From contig MLAK01001001.1 in the NCBI GenBank assembly GCA_001839685.1, positions 1,461-40,054 of the forward strand: a stretch of 38,594 nt of DNA, given 5' to 3'. The number at the start of each line of letters is the position of its first letter. Within the stretch, counting starts at the first letter, position 1. The notes under the pieces were generated by a model. The model saw nothing but the letters and a program-made list of their open reading frames with translations. It was not told where the DNA came from and ran no database searches. The DNA comes from Tritrichomonas foetus. Its lineage: Eukaryota > Parabasalia > Tritrichomonadida > Tritrichomonadidae. Position numbers and translations under genes: made by a program. Below are positions 1-8,904 of this stretch, piece after piece.

Positions 1-62
1 AAAAAAGAAATGAAATGAGCATTAAAAAAGAAATGAAATGAGCATTAAAAAAGATATGAAAT
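1..62. repeat. Short tandem repeat, 23-bp unit, about 2.7 copies
   Basis: Two perfect copies of a 23-bp A-rich unit (1-23, 24-46) are followed by a partial third copy (47-62) with one mismatch. The array starts at the window edge, so its true length is unknown. It lies just beyond the 3' end of the Sft2-like gene. Confidence 0.85.
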
Positions 63-93
63 CAAAATATGAATTCATTTTTTACCTTATAAG

Positions 94-555
94 TTAGTTC
101 TTCTTGCAGCATGAAAAGACCTTCTTAAGGAAGTTCTTGACGATTGCCCATGTTGTTTCCTTAAGTGTGGCTGTGAAGAAGAAGACGGCGATAAGTTCGC
201 CAATAACAAAGAGAATGGAAAGAATCATTGAGTCGATAGCAAGAGCTGAGATGAAAACCATGATGATGCAGGCGACAAGAACACCAGTTGAGATAGCGTG
301 GGGCATAAATTTGAGTGCCTTGATGTGTGTCTTTGGTCCGGCAATGAAGAAGCTTCCACCAATTGCGCATATTGTTCCGAGTGTGTAAAAGATTGCAAAT
401 GTTGTAGGGCTTGAAATTGAGATGAATGATAAGAAGCTGAGGAGGATACCACAGCCAATACAGATACCACCTGCAATAAGACGGGTTTTGAAGCTCATGT
501 TAAGGCAGTTATCCTCCTTGTCGTCACCATTAAGAACTTCAGTAAATTGACTCAT
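94..555 (-). CDS. Sft2-like Golgi vesicle-transport membrane protein
   Basis: A 153-aa protein with a short polar N-terminus (residues 1-22) and four hydrophobic segments at about 25-47, 52-73, 88-107 and 109-130, in the Sft2/Got1 arrangement. The GP-x-x-H-I-K loop after the second membrane segment resembles the Sft2 family loop. Family members act in fusion of endosome-derived vesicles with the Golgi; that role here is inferred. The C-terminus carries a Cys pair (SCCKKN) that could be lipid-modified. The open frame extends 34 codons upstream without an ATG, so the first ATG (553-555) is taken as the start. A TCATAATTT initiator-like site about 68 nt upstream is rather distant, which leaves the promoter unclear. 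Confidence 0.8.
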   Translation of the reverse strand: MSQFTEVLNGDDKEDNCLNMSFKTRLIAGGICIGCGILLSFLSFISISSPTTFAIFYTLGTICAIGGSFFIAGPKTHIKALKFMPHAISTGVLVACIIMVFISALAIDSMILSILFVIGELIAVFFFTATLKETTWAIVKNFLKKVFSCCKKN

Positions 556-1670
556 CGACAAAAAGACTGATGATTTCTTCGAATTGTAAACTTCCCAAAA
601 TTTATTGGAAACTCTCAAAATTATGATACCGAAATAGAAAGACAATTCTGAATTCAATGAAATTCATTTTCGTTGTTCTCTTATTGAATTACGCGACTTT
701 TTCATAAAATCAAAATAACACACATAAAATTAACTTTAGAATTTGTTTTCAAATTCAATGGAATATTTTCTATACTTTTCTATCATTCGGTGATTAAGAT
801 AAAGACGATCATTATTAGAGGAATTCTGATACTTAATTTAGAAAACTAAAGAGGGTACTATTCCCAAATCAAAAATGCAATCGATTTTTCTAAGAATGAC
901 AATTTCAGAAATTCAATGTGAACGGAATGAGTCTAATCATAATTTCTTACAAAAAGGTTCAATGAATAGTTATTTTTTTTCAGAATTTTTCAGTATTAAA
1001 TCTTTTTCAGTAAAAGATTGTTGATGAATTGAATTGAAATTTGACTACTTTTTGAACCGATAGAGATTCAATACTTTACAATATGATATAGAAAAAAGAG
1101 CGAAAAAAAGTTCATTCTTTCTGCGCAATATTATCTTAATTGTACGAAATTATGATGACTAAGCCATAGAAATACGCACGATCTTTCCTTTGATCAAATA
1201 AAATCAAATATATTTCGTTTGAAAAAACTATGGAATAAAAGGATAAACTTATATTCAACTTAAATCTTGTTTAAAAAATGATGCATTGAAAGTAAATGAC
1301 AAAAGAAGATATTTCATTCAACTCAAATTTGGATAAAAAAAAGTTATTCAATTTTATGATAATTTTGGGAAATGGGTTTTCTAAATTCTTCATGAGATTT
1401 CATAATAAAATGCTGACTACTTTGTCTCTACACAATGAGTTGCTAGCAAGAAATCTGTACAACAAGTTTTCGTTGATTCATCAATCATATCACGTTGTTG
1501 TTGTGACGAAATATTCATTCAAATATGAAAACGATGAAACGATATACTCTTAAAAATTAATGCTCAACTTTTTCAATGTATACTTAACCAATAGCATTCA
1601 AAATATGATTACGATATAACTTAATATTGTAATCATTCAGACGAATAAATTCAGAAATTTAATTTTCCAT
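556..1670. other. Intergenic region, no confident gene
   Basis: This AT-rich stretch separates divergently transcribed genes. An 85-codon ATG ORF (1296-1553, +) is present, but its composition is like the surroundings, no family is recognisable and no TCAYW initiator lies just upstream, so I do not call it. The initiator of the next gene is at the right end. Confidence 0.6.
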
Positions 1671-1675
1671 TCATT
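1671..1675 (+). promoter_or_regulatory. Initiator (TCATT) of arginine deiminase gene
   Basis: TCATT within TTCCATTCATTTTG matches the trichomonad initiator TCA(+1)YW. The predicted first transcribed base is 1673, giving a 42-nt leader. That is long for this group, and the leader contains an out-of-frame ATG at 1695. Confidence 0.5.
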
Positions 1676-1714
1676 TTGAATAAAAAAAATATCTATGGAA
1701 AGGTCAAATCGGAA

Positions 1715-2962
1715 ATGTTGAGATCTTTTTCGAAGCTTTCCCGCTTCAGTGTCAATAAAAATATTCAAGTCAGCAGCACTTGCCAGGTATCCGAATTTGA
1801 TCAGCCCACCGACATTATCACGCATTGTCCATCACTCGCAGAACGATTTCCTTTTCATCTCGATGCTTTTCTCTATCAATCCCCGCCAAATCCAGCAATG
1901 GCAGCATCATGCCACAAAAAATTTTGCGATCTGTTACACAAAGAGACAGGCGCCCGCGTTTGGACAGTGAGAGAAGTTTTATCACAATTAACGAATGCTC
2001 AACTCAGGAGCCTCGTCATTGAGTCAAGCGACTGCAAATTCCAGGTAGCTCCAGGAAGTGTCACAGACGACATGCAAAAGTTTATGAAAAAGGAATATTT
2101 TGATTATTCTCTATCGAAATTAACCAAAGATCATTTAATAGACCTTCTCATGCTTCACCCATCAGTCACCATTAAAGTCGACAACTCAAGTACTGGCTTC
2201 AGTGCCACTGAAATTCCAGTGTCTCCACTATCAAATTTCATCTTCACTCGAGATCAACAAATTACAACCGCCAAAGGGGTAGTAATTGGCCGCTTTGCCA
2301 CTTCACAGCGCAGTTTTGAGAATGACTTGATGATTGCCGTCTGGAAGCAACTCGGGATTAATCCCGCCGGAAGGATGAATAATCCAGCCGAATTGGAAGG
2401 CGGCGACTTTATTCCACTTGGAACAGATTTGTCTTTACTTGGTGTCGGACTCCGTACAAACATTGCAGCTGCTCGGCAACTCATGAAAGACGATTTAATT
2501 GGCACCAAGCGTTTTGTCGTCGTTGAAGACGTGCGAGACAGAAGCCAAAATCGGACACATTTAGATACAGTTTTTACACCAATTGATGATAACGTTTGCA
2601 TCTGTCTTGACGTGGTTGCTCAGGATGACCCCCGATTTTTGCGTATTGCTCGCGAATTCGTCAAGAGGGGAGGCGCCTACGTGGAGGAGGTTCAGATGCC
2701 GTTTGGAAAGTGGCTCAGAAATGAGGGTTATACCGTGGTGATGGCAACACTACAACAACAACAGCAATACTTCCTAAACAACTTGCACTTGGGTCGTGAC
2801 AATCGTGGAAAAAGCAAGATTCTGTCGATCAACCCTGAAGTCGAAAACACTTTGAAGCGACATGGATTTGATGGAACTGTTCTTTATATGGACTTTTCAC
2901 CCATTACATCTATGTATGGAGGTGTACATTGCTCAACACAGGTTCTTCGTGTTCCTCAATAA
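1715..2962 (+). CDS. Arginine deiminase, hydrogenosomal type
   Basis: A 415-aa arginine deiminase (arginine to citrulline plus ammonia, first step of the arginine dihydrolase pathway). Catalytic signatures of the guanidino-modifying superfamily are present: FTRD at 177-180, ELEGGD at 226-231, HLD with His282 and Asp284, and a C-terminal GGVHC with Cys406 as the likely nucleophile. The N-terminus MLRSFSKLSRF/S has the ML start, Ser/Arg/Phe content and Arg at -2 of a predicted cleavage site, as in trichomonad hydrogenosomal presequences. Arginine deiminase is known from the Trichomonas hydrogenosome. The frame continues 13 codons upstream only from a TTG, so ATG 1715 is the start. The stop lies inside CAATAAAA, a stop-overlapping poly(A) signal. 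Internal QQQQQ at 347-351 is a small oddity. Confidence 0.95.
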   Translation: MLRSFSKLSRFSVNKNIQVSSTCQVSEFDQPTDIITHCPSLAERFPFHLDAFLYQSPPNPAMAASCHKKFCDLLHKETGARVWTVREVLSQLTNAQLRSLVIESSDCKFQVAPGSVTDDMQKFMKKEYFDYSLSKLTKDHLIDLLMLHPSVTIKVDNSSTGFSATEIPVSPLSNFIFTRDQQITTAKGVVIGRFATSQRSFENDLMIAVWKQLGINPAGRMNNPAELEGGDFIPLGTDLSLLGVGLRTNIAAARQLMKDDLIGTKRFVVVEDVRDRSQNRTHLDTVFTPIDDNVCICLDVVAQDDPRFLRIAREFVKRGGAYVEEVQMPFGKWLRNEGYTVVMATLQQQQQYFLNNLHLGRDNRGKSKILSINPEVENTLKRHGFDGTVLYMDFSPITSMYGGVHCSTQVLRVPQ

Positions 2963-4939
2963 AATAATAAAATATTTAAAAATGAAATGATTTTTTTGAA
3001 ATCTTATATATAATTAAAAAGGATCTATGATAGTAAAGACTATTACTGAAATTGTTCAGTTCTATCATTGATTAACTTGATTTTAAAACGAATATCTTAT
3101 GATATACGGATATTTATGAATTTAATTTGGAAAATTAAAAAATCTATTTTTTCGTCCAAGAAAAAATGTCAGCAGCTTTCAAGAAAAAGATTTTTATTAG
3201 GGAAAGCCAATAATAAGAGATTTATTCAAATTTTCTCATAGTTTTACATTATCTAAATGGTAAAAACATTCAATTAATAATAAAAATCAACCATTTTTTA
3301 AGCAAGTTTTGCATGTAGAATGTGAATATTTATCATGAATTGTCAACCGAATCGAAAAATTATTTTTTGGGAAAATTACATCCACATTAGAAATTCATTT
3401 AGTTTTATTTAATCATTACTACTGGTATTTCCTTAGAATTTGGGACATTCGTTTGGACGATTCGAAATGAATAGAAAACCACTTTATTCATGGATTTAAT
3501 ATTATTTCAAAAAAGTTTATTCAAAAATAGTTAACTCATTCAATAAATAATATCATCTTTTCTTTAATTGAATATAGTTTGTAGAAATGTTTATAACTTT
3601 TTCATAAAATAACCTATGTTTACATATAAGTGTTTGAAATATTGAATAAACTCTCACAAAACCAAGTGATCAAAAAAGAATTGTTAAAAACGAAAAGAAA
3701 TCTGAAACAAGAATCGGAAATTTTAACCGAGCTAAAAATTCATATTTTAGAATCATTGAAAATCTATTTTTATTTTTTATTCATTAAAATGAGCATTTTA
3801 TCTTTTGAGGATGAACGAAACTTGATTTTCTGGATGATGAAGAAATGGATAAAGATAAAACATATAATATAAAGAGCAAAACAGTATCAGCAATCGCAAT
3901 GAATATAATATCTTTTAACATCAGGATATCGGAACTATCACCAAAAAAAGATTGTGGTTTCAAAGAAAAAGTTTGGATATGCGCTATTTTCAGGAAATAA
4001 CATGATTTGAATAAATTAACTGCGGCTGAATTAGTGAAAATGTTGAAAAATCATATTGAATTATTTCTATTATTTTCTTTAGAAAAAATTAAGATATAAC
4101 AAAATTCACAAAAGTCATTTTAGATATTTTCAGAAATTTAGGTAACCTTCAATCAATTGAAAGAATATAAATATTTGAATAAATAATAAATAAATAAAAT
4201 ATAGTGAATATAAAACTATTATCTATCAGATATAAAATTTAATCTTCATCAGAATATTGAGATTCATACGAATATATGAAGGAATAACTAATAAGTGTCT
4301 TTAATAATTTCAATGAACCATAAGTATTTTTTCTTTCAATTGATCTGTCAATTCAAAATATTTATTTCATTCAAAGATAATAATTTTCCATCCGATTTCT
4401 TCACTTTGGTTTTTTTATATAGCTATGATTTCCTCATCAGAGTAAAAAGTATTATCCTCAATAGAGATGATTTTCTGAAAAAGTCTTAATTCAAATCATT
4501 TGATTGGTTGTTCGCTGAAATTAATTGCTATCATTTTGAAAAATCACAGTTTTATTTTCACCTATTCACAAATAATAATATTTTTCTTCATAGGATTGAA
4601 ATCCCTTTTAATCCTCACAAATATTGAAATCTTTACAAGACTTTATAAAAATTGAAAGTATAAAAATATTGTTATTCTGTTTTCGTCTTCAAAACGAAAA
4701 TGTATCTTTCTGCTCATTTAGAAACTGTGATTTTTGACCTATTTACTTTTCTGGCACAACGCAATTTTCAGATAAATAAATTATTAGTATTAAATATACC
4801 TTCACAAATCACTGAGTTTTTTCACAAAAATATAACTGTAGTGATTGAAAAATCCATATACTTTGAATGAATAAATGCATAAACATTCACAAATCACATT
4901 CAAAAATTTTACTTTAAAATTTATTTTCATCATTTTCCA
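2963..4939. other. Long AT-rich intergenic region, no confident gene
   Basis: About 2 kb between two plus-strand genes. Short open frames at 3630-3872 (begins GTG, not ATG) and 4295-4489 show no recognisable family. A translated stretch near 4005-4070 reads like decayed coding sequence, but I cannot assign it. The only functional site I can support is the Myb gene initiator at the right end (TCATT, predicted start 4932). Confidence 0.55.
4930..4934 (+). promoter_or_regulatory. Initiator (TCATT) of Myb gene
   Basis: TCATTTTCC directly precedes the ATG. With A at 4932 as +1 the leader would be 8 nt, typical for trichomonads. Confidence 0.65.
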
Positions 4940-5839
4940 ATGGAAAAAGAAAACTTCCTCGTTGACCTCATGCTCTCCTATATGGATAAAAACCATCAAA
5001 CAATTTTGAACAATGAACGAGAAATCTTAGAAGGAAACCTACGCCTATATATTCGGAATGAAATCACTTACAAAGAATGCTCCAAGAAATTCGTGGCAAC
5101 CTTTGGATCGGCTGAGCCGTTGGAATTTATTCACAAAATCATAAAGATGCCAAATGATCCGATCAAACAAAAATCGATTCATAAAAAAATGTTTGTTCTC
5201 CAATCTGTTATGCGTAAAAAACCACAGCCATGGTCAAAATTAGAAGATATGAGACTTCTTTCAGGAGTTTATAGGTTTGGAACACATTCATGGTCGAAAG
5301 TTGCCGAATTCATTGGAAACGGACGAACCCGTAACCAATGTGCCCAAAGATTCTACAGATGCCTTGACCCAAAAATATCGAAGCAGAAGTGGACAAAGGA
5401 AGAAGAAATGAAGCTATTATCTCTCGTCAAAAAACATGGAACATGTTCATGGATGAAAATTTCTTGTGAAATGGGAAATCGAACTGACGTTCAATGCCGT
5501 TACCACTTTCAGCATTCAATGAAAGGTATTGACTTTGTCTCCGTTGACGAGAAATCCGACGATAAATCGGACTCCTTGGAGGAAAATAATGTCCAGCCAA
5601 TTCAACAGACATCATTTAACCAATTTAATGCAAACAATTCTTCTTTAGCCACAAATTGCAATGCATCCAATTTTTACCCAGATTTCGGCCGATTCAGCTC
5701 TTTTGATAACATTCAGTCAGCTCTGAACACCTACGACACTTTGAATACACTGAACAAAATGGCACAAAAATGTGAGATTCCAGTTGCTCCACTTGTTAAT
5801 CATAATTTGGATCAGTTTCTTGCATTTTTCCAAAAATAA
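4940..5839 (+). CDS. R2R3-type Myb DNA-binding protein
   Basis: A 299-aa protein with two tandem Myb repeats. Repeat 1 (about 95-142) has W98 and W118 and ends in CAQRFYRCLDP. Repeat 2 (about 149-194) has W151 and W171 and ends in VQCRYHF. The third aromatic of each repeat is Phe or Tyr rather than Trp, a common variation. The 90-residue N-terminus is helical-looking and unassigned. The C-terminal third is acidic, then Asn/Ser-rich, as in an activation or flexible tail. Trichomonads have large families of two-repeat Myb regulators, and this is probably a nuclear sequence-specific transcription factor. Target genes cannot be read from the sequence. Confidence 0.93.
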   Translation: MEKENFLVDLMLSYMDKNHQTILNNEREILEGNLRLYIRNEITYKECSKKFVATFGSAEPLEFIHKIIKMPNDPIKQKSIHKKMFVLQSVMRKKPQPWSKLEDMRLLSGVYRFGTHSWSKVAEFIGNGRTRNQCAQRFYRCLDPKISKQKWTKEEEMKLLSLVKKHGTCSWMKISCEMGNRTDVQCRYHFQHSMKGIDFVSVDEKSDDKSDSLEENNVQPIQQTSFNQFNANNSSLATNCNASNFYPDFGRFSSFDNIQSALNTYDTLNTLNKMAQKCEIPVAPLVNHNLDQFLAFFQK

Positions 5840-6228
5840 CTCGGATATCATGAATCTAAATTTTTTTAAAAAAATATGAAAATATATATTCTCTAATGAA
5901 AAAAAAAATTCATCTCTCTTTCTGTAAAACTTAATATTTAGTAACTTATTTTATTTTCTTTTTCATTTATTCTTTTTCAAATCGAAAATTAGCTTTCCTG
6001 ATTGGAAGTCTTTCACATCATATTCCGGTTTGGAAAGGTTCGCTGTAACATATTTCGTAAAACCAATCCATCATTTCAGCTTAAAGCTGAAAGAGTCATT
6101 GGTCAAACTGGAGTTTTTAAAGATCATTAATACTTATGTCACATAAAGATTATTTGAAATATTAGATTCAAATGGTATTTTAATATTTACTTACAAGTAT
6201 GGGGCTTCATATTAATCATGATTAGTAA
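5840..6228. other. Convergent intergenic region with a hairpin and a duplicated fragment
   Basis: Lies between the convergent Myb (+) and RING (-) genes. It holds an interrupted inverted repeat at 6062-6103 and, at 6019-6051, a near copy of a piece of the RING coding sequence (6826-6860). No ORF of note. Confidence 0.6.
6062..6103. repeat. Two-step inverted repeat (hairpin)
   Basis: The inner arms TTTCAGCT (6074-6081) and AGCTGAAA (6085-6092) are perfectly complementary around a 3-nt loop. The outer arms ACCAAT (6062-6067) and ATTGGT (6098-6103) extend the fold across small internal loops. Confidence 0.7.
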
Positions 6229-7221
6229 CTACACCGATGCTAGAAACAACATAAGCGGAATGTATCCATCAGACATGTCGATTTTCAGTGGTGGATCAAG
6301 ATGCTTTTTGCAAATTGTGCATTCAGGTTTCTTCGTTAACCAGTGGTAGGCACAGCAATAGCATGCCACTTTTCCACAGTGAAGTGATTTTGGTTCTTCG
6401 GGAATTAGTGTGCAAATGCAGCATTTCTTCCTGCGGTCATCATTTCCATTATGAACATAGTCTTTTAGCATTCGATTTTTATTGACTAAGAATTTTACTA
6501 ACGAAACATGTGTATCATATAAAATATATAACACTAAAATGATGTGAATTGATATATAAGCGAAAACGCCGAAACTTTTCCAAGATATATGGTGATTCGT
6601 ATCTTCTACCCAAACTGGGAAAATTGCAACACTTCGGATTAAAACTATTATTCTCTGAAATATGGCAACAATACCTCTTCTAATCATAGTACTAGAAAAT
6701 AGACCAAGGCCAGTAAAAAGTGCACGTGTGAAACATGAACAATAGAAAATAAAACATGTAATTAATATTGATTTGTAATATCTTGTCATGAAGTTCGAAT
6801 TGACCATTTTTGTTGAAATATTGACCATATTCTGGGGGTTGGAAATGTTCGCTGTAACATCGATAACTTCTGTTGTTTCATGAATTCGATCAATTGAATC
6901 CAATTGCTTTTTCGTGATAAATAAAGCCAGTATAATTATTGGACACCAAAGTAACAAATTGTAGGGAATTTTTTGATAATATTCTCCAGTTAGCAGAATT
7001 TTGCGAATAACCAATGAAATACTGGCTTCTGCAGCATAGTAACAAACTGTTGATACTGTTATTAAAGCGATTTCGTGCATTTCGTCGTTGATATAAATAA
7101 GCATAATGAAGCAAGTGATCGAAAATCCGAAAAGGACATTGTTTCGAGTAAACCTGTCCATTTGATAAAGGGAGGCGTTTCGAGATCCCGAACGCGACTC
7201 AACAGTTCGAAAAGTTTCCAT
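6229..7221 (-). CDS. Multi-pass membrane RING-finger protein, RNFT-like
   Basis: A 330-aa protein with about five to six hydrophobic segments (roughly 29-45, 51-72, 88-102, 150-175, 184-203, 217-236) and a C-terminal RING-like module. Candidate zinc ligands are C267-C270, C282, C287-C290 and C301-C304. The usual ligand His is Lys284, so only seven of eight ligands are evident. The R-x-x-A-x-x-PVW motif before the last membrane segment, and the short tail after the RING (S-D-G followed by L-x-L-F), resemble the RNFT1/RNFT2 family of ER-membrane E3 ligases. A peroxin 2/10/12-type protein has the same overall layout but fits less well. Role inferred: membrane ubiquitin ligase, possibly ER quality control. 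No clear TCAYW initiator precedes the ATG. Confidence 0.65.
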   Translation of the reverse strand: METFRTVESRSGSRNASLYQMDRFTRNNVLFGFSITCFIMLIYINDEMHEIALITVSTVCYYAAEASISLVIRKILLTGEYYQKIPYNLLLWCPIIILALFITKKQLDSIDRIHETTEVIDVTANISNPQNMVNISTKMVNSNFMTRYYKSILITCFIFYCSCFTRALFTGLGLFSSTMIRRGIVAIFQRIIVLIRSVAIFPVWVEDTNHHISWKSFGVFAYISIHIILVLYILYDTHVSLVKFLVNKNRMLKDYVHNGNDDRRKKCCICTLIPEEPKSLHCGKVACYCCAYHWLTKKPECTICKKHLDPPLKIDMSDGYIPLMLFLASV

Positions 7222-7870
7222 TCACATGAATTTAAAATTTTTTTCAATTGTTTTCTGTCAATTTCTTTTGAGTGATTAGGAAAATTTTGAATCGGAATGA
7301 GGAGTTTAATTATTGCCAATTTCTTTCCCAGAACAATCAGATTCGAGGCAGTCATATCTTTTTTAGAATGTACAATCTGTTGTACTAGTTTCTACAATAA
7401 ATAAACCCTTATTCAATTTTTGAATCATTTCATTTAGTTTCTGTGGTAGATATTCATCATCATAAATTATCTGCATTTGAAAAAGCGAATTCATACAATT
7501 ATAATAAGAAAGATAAAACAAAAGAAGCCGAATTTCATTTAATTGAGAGACTTCAAAAGTTGGTCTTACATTTTTGCAAACTTGGTCGTAGTGCATAGGC
7601 ATACTAATTTATAATATTTTATGCTCAATATTGATAATTATTGAGCTAAAAAGCTTACTTCGACTCGAGAAAAAAGATGATTACAATGAAAAACACTCTT
7701 ACACATTGGTTCAACGATTAGAATAGCTTAATTGAACAATGTTAACTACTAATTTGATTCGTGTGTATAGATTTAGCATCGTAATTTCATTATGGAAATT
7801 ATTAATACAACAAAAAATGAAGAGATAGACTTTGAAGAAATGAAATATTCATGGAAAGATAACACAAGTA

Positions 7871-8212
7871 TCAGCTTGATAAATACCCTCTCATGATGTT
7901 GGCTGCGATTTTTGTTGATATATCAACCACAAAATTATTTCTGAATATTTTCAAAGAATAATTAGCCATATTCACTTCAAACAGTTCAGTATTCTTTGAC
8001 TTTTCTATGAAAAACCAGTTCATAGAAAAACGATTAAGGAATTTTCTCAGAAATATAAATGAAGAGAAATGATTTTTCTCAGTATCATATCGACTTTTTG
8101 ATTGACAAACTTCAACTTTTTCATTAAAATTGAATATTTCACTATAATTTTTACTAATTTGAAAACCGTTATTTTCAATGCCCGATGTAAAAATTGAAAA
8201 AATAAAAGACAT
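7871..8212 (-). CDS. Doubtful hypothetical protein
   Basis: A 113-codon ATG-initiated frame without recognisable domains. It is listed only because it is the longest frame in this gap. No TCAYW initiator is found near its ATG and its composition matches noncoding DNA. It is more likely spurious than real. Confidence 0.15.
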   Translation of the reverse strand: MSFIFSIFTSGIENNGFQISKNYSEIFNFNEKVEVCQSKSRYDTEKNHFSSFIFLRKFLNRFSMNWFFIEKSKNTELFEVNMANYSLKIFRNNFVVDISTKIAANIMRGYLSS

Positions 8213-8335
8213 TCAAAAATTGTCTTTTTCACTTGCTAGAATAATTTTCAATTGGTCTTTATCAATAATTGAATAAAAATTTAAGAAAATAATTGAAATG
8301 GTGTTAACTCTAAAAATTCAATTATTTTCATTTCT

Positions 8336-8340
8336 TCATT
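8336..8340 (+). promoter_or_regulatory. Initiator (TCATT) of 92-aa orphan gene
   Basis: Two TCATT elements (8328-8332 and 8336-8340) precede ATG 8346, giving leaders of 16 or 8 nt. They lie downstream of an in-frame ATG at 8298, which argues that ATG 8346 is the real start. Confidence 0.5.
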
Positions 8341-8345
8341 TCGAA

Positions 8346-8624
8346 ATGGCACAGAGTGACTTTGATAAAAAGCTTATGCTGCTTTTTGATGATCAAGACA
8401 ATGATTACGACCCTGTAGTACCCATGAAACAACAAAATGGGTCAACTGCTTCTATCCAAATCGATCAATCAGACGACGATGAGCCAGGCTGCTTTTCTTT
8501 CAAATCACGACGCAAGAAAGCCGAATCAAATCCATTCCTTGCCGACTTTTTCAAGAGGTTTCATCAGAGAGAAAATAAAAAGACAAAAAGATTTGACTTT
8601 TTCAGATCAAAGGATCGGAAATGA
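8346..8624 (+). CDS. Hypothetical 92-aa charged protein
   Basis: I do not recognise this protein. The first half is acidic (LLFDDQDNDYD, then QSDDDEPG). The second half is strongly basic with aromatic spacing (FKSRRKKAE, FFKRFHQRENKKTKRFDFFRSKDRK). It has no membrane segment or signal peptide. The open frame extends to ATG 8298, but initiators at 8328 and 8336 sit between the two ATGs, so the shorter form is preferred. The mix of acidic and basic halves is compatible with a nuclear or RNA-binding disordered protein, but that is a guess. Confidence 0.5.
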   Translation: MAQSDFDKKLMLLFDDQDNDYDPVVPMKQQNGSTASIQIDQSDDDEPGCFSFKSRRKKAESNPFLADFFKRFHQRENKKTKRFDFFRSKDRK

Positions 8625-8904
8625 AAAATGGGAATCCATTCAATTATAATTATTGTGCGATATAATTATTGTTTATTATTACATGTGTTGTCTAAATTTT
8701 GTTTCTGAAATTTTTCCATTTTCGCGATTTTTGAATTTTATAACTTTTGTGAATAATGAATTGTAAGAAAATCACATCATACTTGGTCAGTCCCATAGAA
8801 ATAATAATGACTAGAGTATTCAATTCTTTCAATAATTTCAAACATATAATGATTATTTTGTTGAATAAATAAATATGTGGAAAAATGCCAAGAAAGGAAC
8901 TATC

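Larger units (their letters stand above)
7222..8345. other. Intergenic region with doubtful small minus-strand ORFs
   Basis: Two ATG-initiated minus-strand frames lie here: 79 codons (7363-7602) and 113 codons (7871-8212). Neither has a recognisable domain or an initiator motif close upstream, and both are rich in Phe, Asn and Lys as expected for AT-rich noncoding DNA. The right end holds the promoter of the next gene. Confidence 0.5.

Noticed and set aside
94..657. Longer 187-codon frame for the Sft2-like protein
   Set aside because: The first 34 codons start at TTG, not ATG; a nuclear eukaryotic gene should start at the ATG at 555.
1296..1553. 85-codon plus-strand ORF
   Set aside because: Noncoding-like composition, no recognisable domain, no initiator close upstream.
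3630..3872. 80-codon ORF in the 2-kb gap
   Set aside because: Begins with GTG and has a Phe/Ile/Lys-rich composition expected by chance in AT-rich DNA; no family seen.
6229..7221. RING protein as a peroxin 2/10/12
   Set aside because: The layout fits, but trichomonads are thought to lack peroxisomes and the PVW motif and tail after the RING resemble RNFT proteins more.
7062..7355. 97-codon minus-strand ORF overlapping the RING gene start
   Set aside because: Overlaps the RING coding sequence in another frame and has no domain; a shadow frame.
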